This document shows positions 11,101 to 17,107 of a stretch of 32,693 bases of DNA, piece by piece. The notes below the pieces were generated by a model, which saw only the letters and a program-made list of their open reading frames with translations, ran no database searches and had not been told where the DNA came from. This DNA comes from a virus: IMG/VR virus record IMGVR_UViG_3300028364_000094, positions 1-32,693 of that record; one strand, given 5' to 3'. The first letter of the stretch is position 1. Each line of letters begins with the position of its first letter. The position numbers were made by a program, and so were the translations under genes.

Positions 11101-12262
11101 TTTGTCAGGCACAATAGAGTTAGGATTCCATGAATACACGTTGTCTGATTTATGGGTGTACGTTGATTGGTCGCCGCTGGGATTGACATACAAATCCAAG
11201 ACGGAATACTCTGTCATGACAGAGGGTGATATATCCAGTATTGCGGATGCAACAGTTGGTGATCTAGTTAAAGTCAAGAAGTCACATGATTCTGACTCTG
11301 TAAATAGACGTACTATATTTAGACTGACCCCAATCGGATGGGAGAAAGTATTCAAGGAAAAAGCCACTGTGCAATTCTGTAGTACATTATGGGATGCTAT
11401 CGGCAATGGCTTTGGATGGGACAATGCAAACTTTGACATAAACGTGTATGATTTGGACACACCTAGATTGTTTACTCCTCTACTGGACATGATACGAGAT
11501 AAAATATTCATTGGTCAATATTCCACGTTGTATAGTGATTTTTGGTTTGTAATGCTGAAGTATATGCTGGGCGAGCAGCCCAACTTAGAATGGGCAATCA
11601 AGAGCTCATATATCAAATATCAATTGAATGAACGACTATCAACTGACGATAAAGTATTCAAGAAATACCCATACTCAACTCTGATGGATTATTTGAATGA
11701 CACCAAACCATATCGCGCCAAGGTTCGTACTATTGACGACAACCGAACTCTATTAGAAAAAGTGGACATGTCTGGCAGAGATGGACTGGTAATTCAAATC
11801 AATCACTTGATAAATCCTCAACTATTGTTCTTGGCTGCTGAAAACCAAGATTGTCTAATAGATGACAACAGTGGAGATAATCTGTCTAATGAAAACATAA
11901 CTGACGGCACTGACCCGATTATAACGCAGACTATAATTCAAGTTGATAATAATAATATTTCCTACCTTGTTATTGATCCAACGTTGGATTACCAATTCAC
12001 TATAGCATCAGACATTGATATGTTAGCTACTGTCATCGCTTTCGATGAAGAGATTGAATGTATATATGGCACTGGTGCAGGTGTAATGTGGATGGGTTCT
12101 GAGAGAATTGAGTTTGGGTATGCCATCGGAAATGTAATATATGATGTTCTCAGAGGAACAAATATCACAACACCAATGAATCACGCTACTGGTGATATTG
12201 TATTCTTGAAAGAATCACCGACTGTAATATTGACCAACGTACATGAGATTGAGACGGTATAA
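2186..12262 (+). CDS. Giant virion structural protein (tail/fibre-associated), 3358 aa
   Basis: A 3358-residue open frame, nearly a third of the window. It reads as a mosaic of beta-rich phage structural modules rather than an enzyme. A His-rich patch (DHTHGG...HH) lies near residue 746. Short carbohydrate-binding-like W..N..Y..GD.V.. segments lie near residues 1782-1806 and 2791-2818. Three FlgK/FliD-like repeats occupy about 2100-2300. A segment of the HGL..GD.V type (LRIGDYLIVV) follows near 2376. The C-terminus (about 3111-3185) carries a FWFVMLKYML...W..KSSYI...KPY..KVR stretch that recurs in very large virion proteins of T4-like marine phages. No signal peptide or membrane helix is seen. 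AGGA at 2179-2182 is only 3 nt from the first ATG, so the second ATG (2192) may be the true start. Late expression is inferred from the promoter-like motif at 2152. Adsorption or tail structure is the likely role; the exact virion position is unknown. Confidence 0.8.
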   Translation: MSMQITQAGESNLLPSEFKTSNFLPDIFKTEINQEFLKSTLDQLMSQGTLESVNSFWGRIRGSSFMTSVDVFNKENAIRRENFQFAPGWRLNYPEREQNISFIKFLNQLEKDGFASDQTDSFMSGTADTMDFHIDLSKFSDYKTYYWLPGYVPVCNIQATVGSPIDIDDVVQFNYYTTPVLENSKTLTLLNDMQIVFVGDNVTSTSGDFETDTVYMVKGVGTSVIQLIPMYTLVSGIPDILYTIPFVGNLNFGYLPYYDNWKDYPVDQTVIKDYLTVEKGGTDQWGRSNYWYHIDLLKSVCEFTGLSIDNISDSKFQAKYPIIEYKLGIQLNNQHVNTKFQMDWIVDGVSLNDFTVTATSIEFGDIQLALNDKIMLRNFSKIYQVENTGSALALVEIFSSVDFELKDGAFAFNTNIQTVKQNIDVIWDGEHWQSCQIKDSQSKPMLFDLYDELREDTGKSGYILDYDRNPYLVVNPELGFAATVVNGVSQFKIGDIDHQMFMIDGEVKSLWVPMSIAQRTPKSKTIIVPENNAQFQFEISQGHEFQSNWTIGVTDSGVNWFAVDQQVGAFPVSDSSVSFYYGMDNQITYLNAESANDVLGFTDPAGNQTGIQVTQSGPIYSVVLTNDYVYDTLYYTTGTSEFSGVITVANHMQSTAQVKINGRTSDDWTIQDNNITIGQPLKINDIIDVTWLSSESFDTEVPDGAKFNSLNDLLPTTILYSDIESHVANQLQSSPSGDNYWLSSRDHTHGGFIRRQHHDVTNLVTSEMNQDYNIFQKLKTIETDYSIFKTSFNAKVKQLWRSQVFDSVSELVDQALQEISAGKQEDFKYSDSDMLYFNEYDSHVFPPDFLSYVRIFAIPEYNPTDFVYSIYITIAGVQRILRKDIDYTIDSSSGEFNINISSQLADAFITTEFDDYILQEDDISFIDTEVPVLLSEIEVKIYERSVCFIPYSSVKLGLTGAYDVLTRNKIIQCHDGSTHSMTNTELFDTDSMDFDVVAAALYDMEVRIKNNIQYSHATVEKYKIELINSQGVSATQLFAQYMKNEFLEWKSTMSIDDITPIAYMPGDNTTWNFKLDNEYGIAYWKQFYQLVFGTSRPDSHPWELFGLTAKPNDWDSRFSWTDPAKRIDLIKALKIGNPVDNIPNPRIAFSKWDSEISQLVDASGNLLLPLDLDVVSSPDPIDASILFVSGDGTSPEETQWMNSSGYQFALVRTIAKMRPSVIFNDLWNVSGNSLSASTSTGCEESQLDLTYSLGASIIPDLTEFYNDADISIKVLSDYLTTANVIHMGGFTTLNNIGLQLDGSYQSGKSLVAADSFNLSLEKSIASPSIIYSGVKLVKTINNAVKVYGYDSQADSFQYLMPMKKSKNSAVSIGDASVLNYSAYDIIPTKMAYGTEIRKRQDLYDFLMGLSKYYESIGFTDMNWHDQATLIIQWSLDSADNDNQYINGLDNQFGFQLSSGMVDNFKSDTGSKMYSRDLIQLDMRSVLVIRNEQLTDIKLQTISEAMLIELDIVEYEHLIAINSRSSSDDLIYDPVIGLGNHRIKCVGKRTRNWNGRLEAPGYIVTDQSLINSFESANREITHDVNQSAPNFLNPLTGFTGAANIGFQKKSYLELMTPNARFLFDKERNRIKGTTQSLEAFVKNQNVFNSGANGEAHEEWLIRMGSYGDVSSENILEFSLEPGLAKTSPQLIRLSGTQRKDQTSDLIIDVSQGDNRYVSGDFMNFVPMISSQSSLNNRIAYSTVYENWNRKAGTPLLTEADFYLKDTRQLESVYDTSADYATISTWNANFAYIQGDIVRYSGKVHKLVIDSTGVSPGQDILAVKGNVTFPIVPSGTSLVLGSAPTVQDDVTFYTIPLTKASTGTSYNNIQVVGTRADPSVPSGTLFNIDGNTITLSKSQSNVITTSAIITGDVLNPVIEGSTGKKLSISGATIDFESFINTFRNVTALDILSDGLEVFDQTTGPDLALARIEAIDSLRTKYISENSNAAWGNWINAYFNSDYSVSGLNTEYLETEIAAITTETYEQDMTDLLQNDIDIINLITGESYTIATLPISALDEQEAIAAMVAFDYMSNLSSKYKTGDKVTANLVITSESVVAPKVWKIAEIVERINQAFAASQLTRVTASATSDLRLRITKVTTTLDLTLVLSADTANEEVGFPAAGTTATGAQSTQNQTINLTLADVVSQINTANISGISAQVASSSTGSVLKVISANIRMSIGDTAFLSIVGISAGDYVASSSEVTVDVELTLFDVIKAINDFGLPNILAKNINNTILIETSNFNFVVGNGSANIFLGLREVERTLSGIVSNEFTEEDWELISDPLNFSAWVYDNYVSSVKPDGWNVYQTFDFNLEIAEICEGIESGDDVLITTMTPHNLRIGDYLIVVNSTSVPSVDGIHQVMSVINAQSFMIDAYIAQKGFVGKVMLFQPTRFTDTAALFDSLNDPAYRQSKSGWRPGMYAFVDSYIDDSGTQFDIPAVYQCVGDTFDAESVYFDLVRTGNDKVDNSILKNAISYVYDSQKTITELEVYDPAKGIIPGIADSELNFKNSYDTAVYNNTTDNSEVTSDTDYWAENFQGQTWWDQSNAVYIDYEQGPLEYRQGNWGKLFPTSTIDVYEWTKSPVDPESFNDYVASSPVEVFIEGIPLSGEPYYTFDEYDNRQYYWSESTTFNFKTGNDEVFYYFWVKNKTTIPNTKRLYSVLQIADIIENPNAYNVNWVASVSPDTILISNLEDCVPCQGAVIKLQFDKYTTEKHNEYLLLSEGGTHSNIPEWLHMGLRDSLAGRDKLTIDKKHTPWRFRNTYYPGDVVWFEGGYWITYQKHVAYTRAFLSDSNYNIITAENEYWLEIDSFSIPNSPIDSDNPWTEIVDYERVTDFSEYPISEFGYAWDTYGWDRRPWDLETISLSNTQDGVIRISAGLVVPDHNLHRFVRYGVDISPRQSWIIDLPMARKTAVGKLNRQFSNINLVDQIPDAIANLSGTIELGFHEYTLSDLWVYVDWSPLGLTYKSKTEYSVMTEGDISSIADATVGDLVKVKKSHDSDSVNRRTIFRLTPIGWEKVFKEKATVQFCSTLWDAIGNGFGWDNANFDINVYDLDTPRLFTPLLDMIRDKIFIGQYSTLYSDFWFVMLKYMLGEQPNLEWAIKSSYIKYQLNERLSTDDKVFKKYPYSTLMDYLNDTKPYRAKVRTIDDNRTLLEKVDMSGRDGLVIQINHLINPQLLFLAAENQDCLIDDNSGDNLSNENITDGTDPIITQTIIQVDNNNISYLVIDPTLDYQFTIASDIDMLATVIAFDEEIECIYGTGAGVMWMGSERIEFGYAIGNVIYDVLRGTNITTPMNHATGDIVFLKESPTVILTNVHEIETV
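8490..9080 (+). repeat. Three degenerate FlgK/FliD-like repeats inside the giant protein
   Basis: Residues about 2100-2300 of the giant protein contain three units of about 65 aa. Each has a helix (EIVERINQAF, DVVSQINTAN, DVIKAINDFG) followed by a variable strand pair ending in LRITKV, LKVISA or ILIETS and then a short L/F-G turn. Units of this type occur in hook-associated proteins and some phage fibres. DNA identity between the units is low, so they are old. Confidence 0.5.
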
Positions 12263-12274
12263 TCCGTCTCAATC
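12247..12274 (+). terminator. 11-bp perfect hairpin with the stop codon in its loop
   Basis: GATTGAGACGG (12247-12257) pairs exactly with CCGTCTCAATC (12264-12274) around the loop TATAAT, which contains the TAA stop of the giant gene. There is no U-tract, so it is a weak intrinsic terminator at best. It may instead protect the 3' end of the long mRNA or insulate it from the late promoter-like motif 7 nt downstream. Confidence 0.6.
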
Positions 12275-12280
12275 CTTAAG

Positions 12281-12295
12281 GTAAATACTTGATAC
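12281..12295 (+). promoter_or_regulatory. Putative T4-late-like promoter
   Basis: GTAAATACTTGATAC starts just after the hairpin, with TAAATA 26 nt before the ATG at 12308. It matches the motifs at 34 and 2152. It could drive the tail genes and, because no other promoter is visible before 24931, the whole decoration island too. Confidence 0.55.
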
Positions 12296-12307
12296 GAAAT
12301 AGGAATA

Positions 12308-12862
12308 ATGATGTCTAACTTATCAGATAGCACGAGTATATATGCCAGTGGAGTAATTCAGTTATTTGATTTTGATTCTGGTGATTTGATATTGGAAAAG
12401 AAAAATGCCATAAATTACGGAAAGTTACTTGGTATACTGACCGAAAGTCTGCTGTCAGGAAACGCACTCACTATTGACAGCGTATGCTTTGGGGACGAAG
12501 GCGTAATAGTCAATTCAATTGGCGGCATCACATACAAACCAACAAATACTCATTCTGGGACCAGCCAAGAACTACACAATGAAATACTGGTTAAGCCATT
12601 GACAGTGTCAACTGATATTGCAATAGATCATAGGATCACTCCCATCTACTCAATGACCAACGGAGCAGTACAAATTGTAGTAAATTCAATGATCGATTAC
12701 TCTGAAGAGATTTCACAATCAACTGAATATGTTATGAATGAGCTGGGGCTAAAAATGTCTGATGATACCCTACTTACTCATGTCACATTTCATCCTATTC
12801 AAAAAACAAGTGGTAGAAAAATCCAATTGATATATACAATATCACTTCAAATTGGATCATAA
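12308..12862 (+). CDS. Virion structural protein, 184 aa
   Basis: A small structural protein of a family common in T4-like marine phages. Its recognisable pattern is an N-terminal strand with F.F.SGDLILEKKNAINY, then CFGDEGVIVNSIGGITYKP, then a beta-rich C-terminal half. The members I recall sit beside fibre and baseplate genes, as here. There is no enzymatic motif, signal peptide or membrane segment. AGGA is 3 nt before the first ATG and 6 nt before a second, in-frame ATG at 12311, which is the better-spaced start. It is the first gene after the 12281 late-promoter motif and lies 11 nt before the next gene. The assignment rests on sequence pattern and context. Confidence 0.7.
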   Translation: MMSNLSDSTSIYASGVIQLFDFDSGDLILEKKNAINYGKLLGILTESLLSGNALTIDSVCFGDEGVIVNSIGGITYKPTNTHSGTSQELHNEILVKPLTVSTDIAIDHRITPIYSMTNGAVQIVVNSMIDYSEEISQSTEYVMNELGLKMSDDTLLTHVTFHPIQKTSGRKIQLIYTISLQIGS

Positions 12863-12873
12863 GGAATTAATAA

Positions 12874-13929
12874 ATGACATACAGAGTAGACTTCACTGAT
12901 CAAACCAATGATCCAATTATAATACAAGACAGCACTGTCAATACATCTACTAATCTCAAGTTAGTAGGCAGAAATGTATCTGGGTATGGAGAGTACATTG
13001 CAGAGAATTTCATACATATCTTGGAAAACTTTGCATCTGCAATCCCGCCAACCAAACCAATTGAGGGGCAAATCTGGTACAACAAGGACCAGTCTTCAGC
13101 GTTGATTTATACTTCCATTGGCATATGGAAGCCAGTGACTTCAAATACCGTGTCGACCGCATCCCCCAATGTTACTGGTAACGAAGCAGAAGGCGACTTA
13201 TGGCTTGACAGTACATCAAAAATCATATACGTTTACAATAATGGCACATGGTTGGAAATGGTATCCATTGATCCTGAATCAACTATGGTGGTAAAAACAA
13301 GACGAGATAATATTGGTGGCCTACACAAAACATTGGAATATGTAGTCAATAATCGAACTACAATGATTCTGTATAGTGGGAATATATCTTGGTCACCATT
13401 ATCAGTTGGATCCGCGGCGGAGCGTCTTGCCAATGGTACATTAATGGCAACTGAATTCCCAACGATTAGACAGGGCTCTAATTTAAACACATCAGAAGAG
13501 TTTGTATTCCACGGGACTGCTACTGCTGCTCGATATGCTGACTTAGCAGAACGATATAGATCAGATGATATATATTCTTCCGGTACATTGGTTGAACTGG
13601 GTGGTTTACATGAAATTACTGATTCCAAGATGGAATTGAGTGAAAATGTTTTTGGTGTTATCAGTACCAACCCGGCGTTTATGATGAATTCAAATGCCGG
13701 TGAGGATAATACTCATCCATATGTGGCATTGAGTGGACGAGTGCCATGCAAAACTACTGGAGTCGTCAAAAAAGGAGACAGAATGGTGTCATCCAATATA
13801 CAAGGCGTGGCCCGCGCAGCTTCAGATTCTGAATCACAGGATTATAGAAAAGTTATTGGTAGGGCCTTGGAAGGTTCCAGTAACATAAACCAAATTGAAA
13901 TAATTGAAATTGTTGTCGGAGTTAAATAA
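12874..13929 (+). CDS. Fibre-like virion protein with possible Peptidase_G2-like C-terminal domain, 351 aa
   Basis: The N-terminal part has a pattern widespread in marine T4-like virion proteins: a T.LKLVGRNVSGYGEYIAEN segment, a helix HILENFASA, then P..P.EGQIWYNKD (about residues 27-72). A second DLWLDSTSK...YNNGTW module follows near residue 110. The C-terminal ~140 residues (YADLAERYRSDDIYSSGTLV..., then VFGVISTNPAFMMN, then VALSGRVPCKTTGVVKKGD) resemble the Peptidase_G2 / intramolecular-chaperone domain of phage fibres, which in some members cleaves itself off after trimerisation. The catalytic residues of that family cannot be confirmed by eye. AAGGA lies 7 nt before the ATG. A tail-fibre or baseplate-fibre role is likely. 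Confidence 0.7.
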   Translation: MTYRVDFTDQTNDPIIIQDSTVNTSTNLKLVGRNVSGYGEYIAENFIHILENFASAIPPTKPIEGQIWYNKDQSSALIYTSIGIWKPVTSNTVSTASPNVTGNEAEGDLWLDSTSKIIYVYNNGTWLEMVSIDPESTMVVKTRRDNIGGLHKTLEYVVNNRTTMILYSGNISWSPLSVGSAAERLANGTLMATEFPTIRQGSNLNTSEEFVFHGTATAARYADLAERYRSDDIYSSGTLVELGGLHEITDSKMELSENVFGVISTNPAFMMNSNAGEDNTHPYVALSGRVPCKTTGVVKKGDRMVSSNIQGVARAASDSESQDYRKVIGRALEGSSNINQIEIIEIVVGVK

Positions 13930-13931
13930 TC

Positions 13932-15152
13932 GTGGCCATTGAACAAGGATCCATAATAACCGCAGAAGAATTTAATGACCTTGCTCTTGTTGTTGACCGA
14001 GTGTATAATGATATTACACCGTCTGCGGCTTTTACTGTGATCGAACAAAATTATAGACCATTGAACCCATCCCAGACCAATGTGATATTTTTCTTGAGTG
14101 GTATGGATCCTTATTATACTGATATCACGCCCGGCAAAGGTCCATTTTTGTTGTCTCCGAAACCGAACGCTGGAGACTTTTTGGTAGTACAGATTGGTAA
14201 TCAAGCAACAAAATTCGGTTACTTTATGAACATAGTAAATGGCACAATCACATTCTTGGAAGATCTTCCAGCGGGTACACAAGTAATGGTGTTTAATAGA
14301 ACAACACATATATATGGTTGGGGGAATGTGCAGACTGATAAAAAGAGCGTTACTGAACAGGTGGATTCAGATGATATTAATCAATTAATTGATAGAACAA
14401 ATATCATCCTACGTAGAACTGGATTTTCCAGCGTGTATGATAATGTCTTGCCTAGGACTGATATTCTCGCAGAATATGATCAGGAATTGCGAGACACATT
14501 GATCGGTACTATAATCAACGGTGATAAGACATATATCAATGCTGTCGCCGAATTAACAACCGGGCCAATGTTGAATCGAGTGGGGGCATGGAGTGATTCA
14601 CTTGCAGGGGCAATTGAATTTGAATTCACAAACTACCAACGGGCAAGATACTTCTTTAATGCAGGAGGAGAGATTAGATTTGATGTTGACATAAGCGGAA
14701 ACGTTAATCTTGAGGGAATTCAAGAATGGGTGGATATTGCCACTGCATTGGGAACTGTGAAAATTAACTGGGATCGTGCAACACAGACTGGTTCTGCAGG
14801 GGTGTCAAACCTTGAAGGATTTTTCCACTTGACCCCGGAATATCAAGTGCTATTTTTAAGTGACGCAGTAGAAAGCCCATATTCCAGTGGCGACCCGGGT
14901 GATTTTTACGGTGGGTATGTGAGTACCAGTCGCCGTATTGAGATATCAGCAAAATTACAAGAAACAAATTCATCTTTTAAAGTAGTGGTACAATGCAAAT
15001 TTTACGAACCCAACGCCACATTGTCACTCCCAATGGACGTCTCGGTTAATTCGTTTGTATTTCAGCCGTCTGATGTCGACCTTGGTGGCAGCACGGCCTT
15101 CACAATGAATGCCCCAACTGTTAATATTCTTCAACAATTAACACCACAATAA
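13932..15152 (+). CDS. Virion structural protein, 406 aa (GTG start)
   Basis: It begins at GTG 13932, two bases after the previous stop; no ATG is available near the conserved-looking N-terminus (MAIEQGSIITAEEFNDLA). The sequence is beta-rich with a central segment of the type FTNYQRARYFFNAGGEIRFDV, a pattern I associate with T4-like tail/fibre-associated structural proteins, and a C-terminal strand-rich domain. No enzymatic motif, membrane segment or signal peptide is visible. It is probably co-translated with the fibre-like gene upstream. The exact virion role is unknown. Confidence 0.65.
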   Translation: MAIEQGSIITAEEFNDLALVVDRVYNDITPSAAFTVIEQNYRPLNPSQTNVIFFLSGMDPYYTDITPGKGPFLLSPKPNAGDFLVVQIGNQATKFGYFMNIVNGTITFLEDLPAGTQVMVFNRTTHIYGWGNVQTDKKSVTEQVDSDDINQLIDRTNIILRRTGFSSVYDNVLPRTDILAEYDQELRDTLIGTIINGDKTYINAVAELTTGPMLNRVGAWSDSLAGAIEFEFTNYQRARYFFNAGGEIRFDVDISGNVNLEGIQEWVDIATALGTVKINWDRATQTGSAGVSNLEGFFHLTPEYQVLFLSDAVESPYSSGDPGDFYGGYVSTSRRIEISAKLQETNSSFKVVVQCKFYEPNATLSLPMDVSVNSFVFQPSDVDLGGSTAFTMNAPTVNILQQLTPQ

Positions 15153-15174
15153 TCAACCAAGGAATCCCATTATA

Positions 15175-15525
15175 ATGGACAAGAGACTGCAAGACGCAAT
15201 GTCATTTGCCAATCATCACGCCACCCTAAACGCACATCAAAAAATATTACAGGCTAGAGCAGATCGCTTGAAAATTGTCTATTATGGCCGAGGCAAGTTT
15301 TTGGCCAACCTTACTACAATGCAAAATATCATGACCTATATGGAATTATTCAAATCAAACTCTGGCGTGATCGAAGATTCAAATAATAACCCCATTATGG
15401 TAGACTCATTTGACAATCTGTTGGATGAACTCAAAGGGGCATATCATGAGTCCATTAATGAATACTTCAATGGACTCCATGCCCTTTCAGAGCTCAGAGA
15501 CCTAAAAAAACTAATAGAGGAATGA
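15175..15525 (+). CDS. Small helical hypothetical protein, 116 aa
   Basis: It starts at ATG 15175, with AAGGAA about 11 nt upstream. The protein is charged and predicted by eye to be almost entirely alpha-helical (repeated Leu/Ala heptad-like spacing at residues 5-60 and 80-115), with a loop rich in Asn/Asp at about 62-72. It has no Cys motif and no leader-core layout. It lies between the last structural gene and the first glycosyltransferase, so it may be a structural accessory, a chaperone or a partner of the decoration enzymes. Function unknown. Confidence 0.55.
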   Translation: MDKRLQDAMSFANHHATLNAHQKILQARADRLKIVYYGRGKFLANLTTMQNIMTYMELFKSNSGVIEDSNNNPIMVDSFDNLLDELKGAYHESINEYFNGLHALSELRDLKKLIEE

Positions 15526-15531
15526 AAATTA

Positions 15532-16425
15532 ATGATTGATTCGGGTGTATGCTTATTTGCATACAGTAATCAACAATTGGATTACATCAAGCTGGCAGTG
15601 TTGTCGGCTATGAGTGCCAAGAAACAATTGAATAATATCCCAGTGTGTTTAATAACAGATACAGCAGGTGAAAAATACATGTTGAAAAATATTCCAAAAC
15701 ATGTATCATGTGTATTTGACCATGTGATAATTGCACCTGCCGCTGAATCACAAAATATTAGACTGCATTTTGACTCACCGTGGCAAAAGTTTTACGCAGA
15801 CTTCAAGAATAGAAACAAGCATCTAGTCTACGAACTAACACCATTCAACAAGACATTACTAATGGACTGTGATTTCTTGCTATACAACAATCAATATTTG
15901 AATCTATTCAAAAGCAACACCAAGTTGTCCATGTATAAGTCAGCAGTGGACTTGGTTATGTCACCACCAGCCGCAGCTGAACAACGCTTGAATCCCAAGG
16001 GAATAGACATGTTTTGGAGTACGGTTGTATATTTTGAAAAATCAAAATTGAGTGAAATCTTTTTTAATTTGTGGGCTCATATCTCAGAGAACTATGAATT
16101 CTATACTACTAGATATCAATTTCCAGATGGCCTATTTAGAACTGATTTTTGTGTGAGCATTGCCAGCCATATTATGGCAGATTTTTCCAATAATACATTT
16201 ATTCAAGATATGCCAGATTCACCGATGACCTTCATGTCACAGCGAGATGAAATTGTGAATGTATCCACTGATCATTCGGGTCTTGTGTTATTATCCAACA
16301 ACAGAAAAGAACAATGGCGTGACATTGCGGTTAAGCATGTAAATACCAATCTACATTTAATGAATAAGAAATCAATGCTCAGACACTACGACGCCTTATT
16401 AGTGAGTTTTCAAAATGAACCATGA
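15532..16425 (+). CDS. GT-A-fold glycosyltransferase-like protein, 297 aa
   Basis: It looks like a nucleotide-sugar glycosyltransferase. The N-terminus (VCLFAYSNQQLDYIKLAVLSA) has the first strand-helix of a GT-A fold, then NIPVCLITD, and a DxD motif sits in TLLMDCDFLLYNN (D112, D114), the metal/nucleotide-sugar site. A later segment (PDGLFRTDFCVSIASHIM, about residues 200-217) fits the acceptor side. There is no membrane segment, so it should act in the cytoplasm. It overlaps the next gene by 11 nt. The donor and acceptor cannot be read from the sequence; the context suggests decoration of a virion or surface polymer. Confidence 0.65.
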   Translation: MIDSGVCLFAYSNQQLDYIKLAVLSAMSAKKQLNNIPVCLITDTAGEKYMLKNIPKHVSCVFDHVIIAPAAESQNIRLHFDSPWQKFYADFKNRNKHLVYELTPFNKTLLMDCDFLLYNNQYLNLFKSNTKLSMYKSAVDLVMSPPAAAEQRLNPKGIDMFWSTVVYFEKSKLSEIFFNLWAHISENYEFYTTRYQFPDGLFRTDFCVSIASHIMADFSNNTFIQDMPDSPMTFMSQRDEIVNVSTDHSGLVLLSNNRKEQWRDIAVKHVNTNLHLMNKKSMLRHYDALLVSFQNEP

Positions 16426-17107
16426 AGGGTACATAATCCCCTCGCAATTGAAAAATATTCACTTGGCAGAAACATTAATGAAAACTATCATGCATGTTGA
16501 TCCAACGCGAGAAGTAATAATTCTAATAGACCAAGATACTCCCACTGACAACACGATGATGTCATATCCATTTAATTGTGGAGAGGTCAAAGATACGACA
16601 ACCATGCTGCATCAAACATATCATGCCTCTCCATTTGACAGAACTTGGGTACTGGATCAGAGATCTATTGCAGTTGGGTCACTGGATCACATATGGGAGC
16701 AATTCAACATGGACTTTAAAATAGGATTTGATACTGTTGACCATAAGAAAATCCCCACAAAAAATACATCATCTTCCATGTTCTTTACTAAGTCTAAAAA
16801 TGCAAGTGACTATTTTAAAGTGTTGGGCGAATACACAAACAGTCGAAATACTGACGGTGATTTTGATGTCAGCGCATTGATTAAAAATGTCAACGAAATA
16901 TTTGAATATATAGTCGTACAGCCTGTGATATCCCTTGTTCAATTGACTGACACTAAATTGGATTATTGGATATATCCAGATCATAATGGGCATATGGCAA
17001 TGAAGGCCGGAAATTATAAACAGTTCGGAATAGTGGAATATTCACAATCTCTTTCGGAACATAACCAAAAGGCAATTCATGACATTATTGACAACTCGAT
17101 CCACTGA
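16415..17107 (+). CDS. Degenerate GT-A-like paralogue of the upstream glycosyltransferase, 230 aa
   Basis: It appears to be a diverged relative of the 297-aa protein before it. The segment SPFDRTWVLDQRSIAVGSLDHIW aligns with TPFNKTLLMDCDFLLYNNQYLNLF, but the DCD motif is DQR here (D81-R83), losing the second Asp. It is also shorter. It may be an inactive partner, or a transferase with an altered metal site. Its start overlaps the previous gene by 11 nt and its end overlaps the next by 29 nt, which implies tight co-expression. The assignment rests on this local match only. Confidence 0.5.
   Translation: MNHEGYIIPSQLKNIHLAETLMKTIMHVDPTREVIILIDQDTPTDNTMMSYPFNCGEVKDTTTMLHQTYHASPFDRTWVLDQRSIAVGSLDHIWEQFNMDFKIGFDTVDHKKIPTKNTSSSMFFTKSKNASDYFKVLGEYTNSRNTDGDFDVSALIKNVNEIFEYIVVQPVISLVQLTDTKLDYWIYPDHNGHMAMKAGNYKQFGIVEYSQSLSEHNQKAIHDIIDNSIH

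Noticed and set aside
10942-11511. Minus-strand 189-codon open frame within the giant gene
   Set aside because: The + strand frame is continuous and carries a virion-type sequence; the minus frame has no start context, no recognisable domain and lies wholly inside it. It is a shadow frame.
13842-14309. Minus-strand 155-codon open frame
   Set aside because: It straddles two well-supported + strand genes, and its product has no family-like pattern.
15175-15525. Small gene as a RiPP precursor for the radical SAM enzymes
   Set aside because: It is helical and charged along its length with no Cys-, Gly- or Thr-rich core or leader boundary, and it is about 6 kb from the radical SAM genes.
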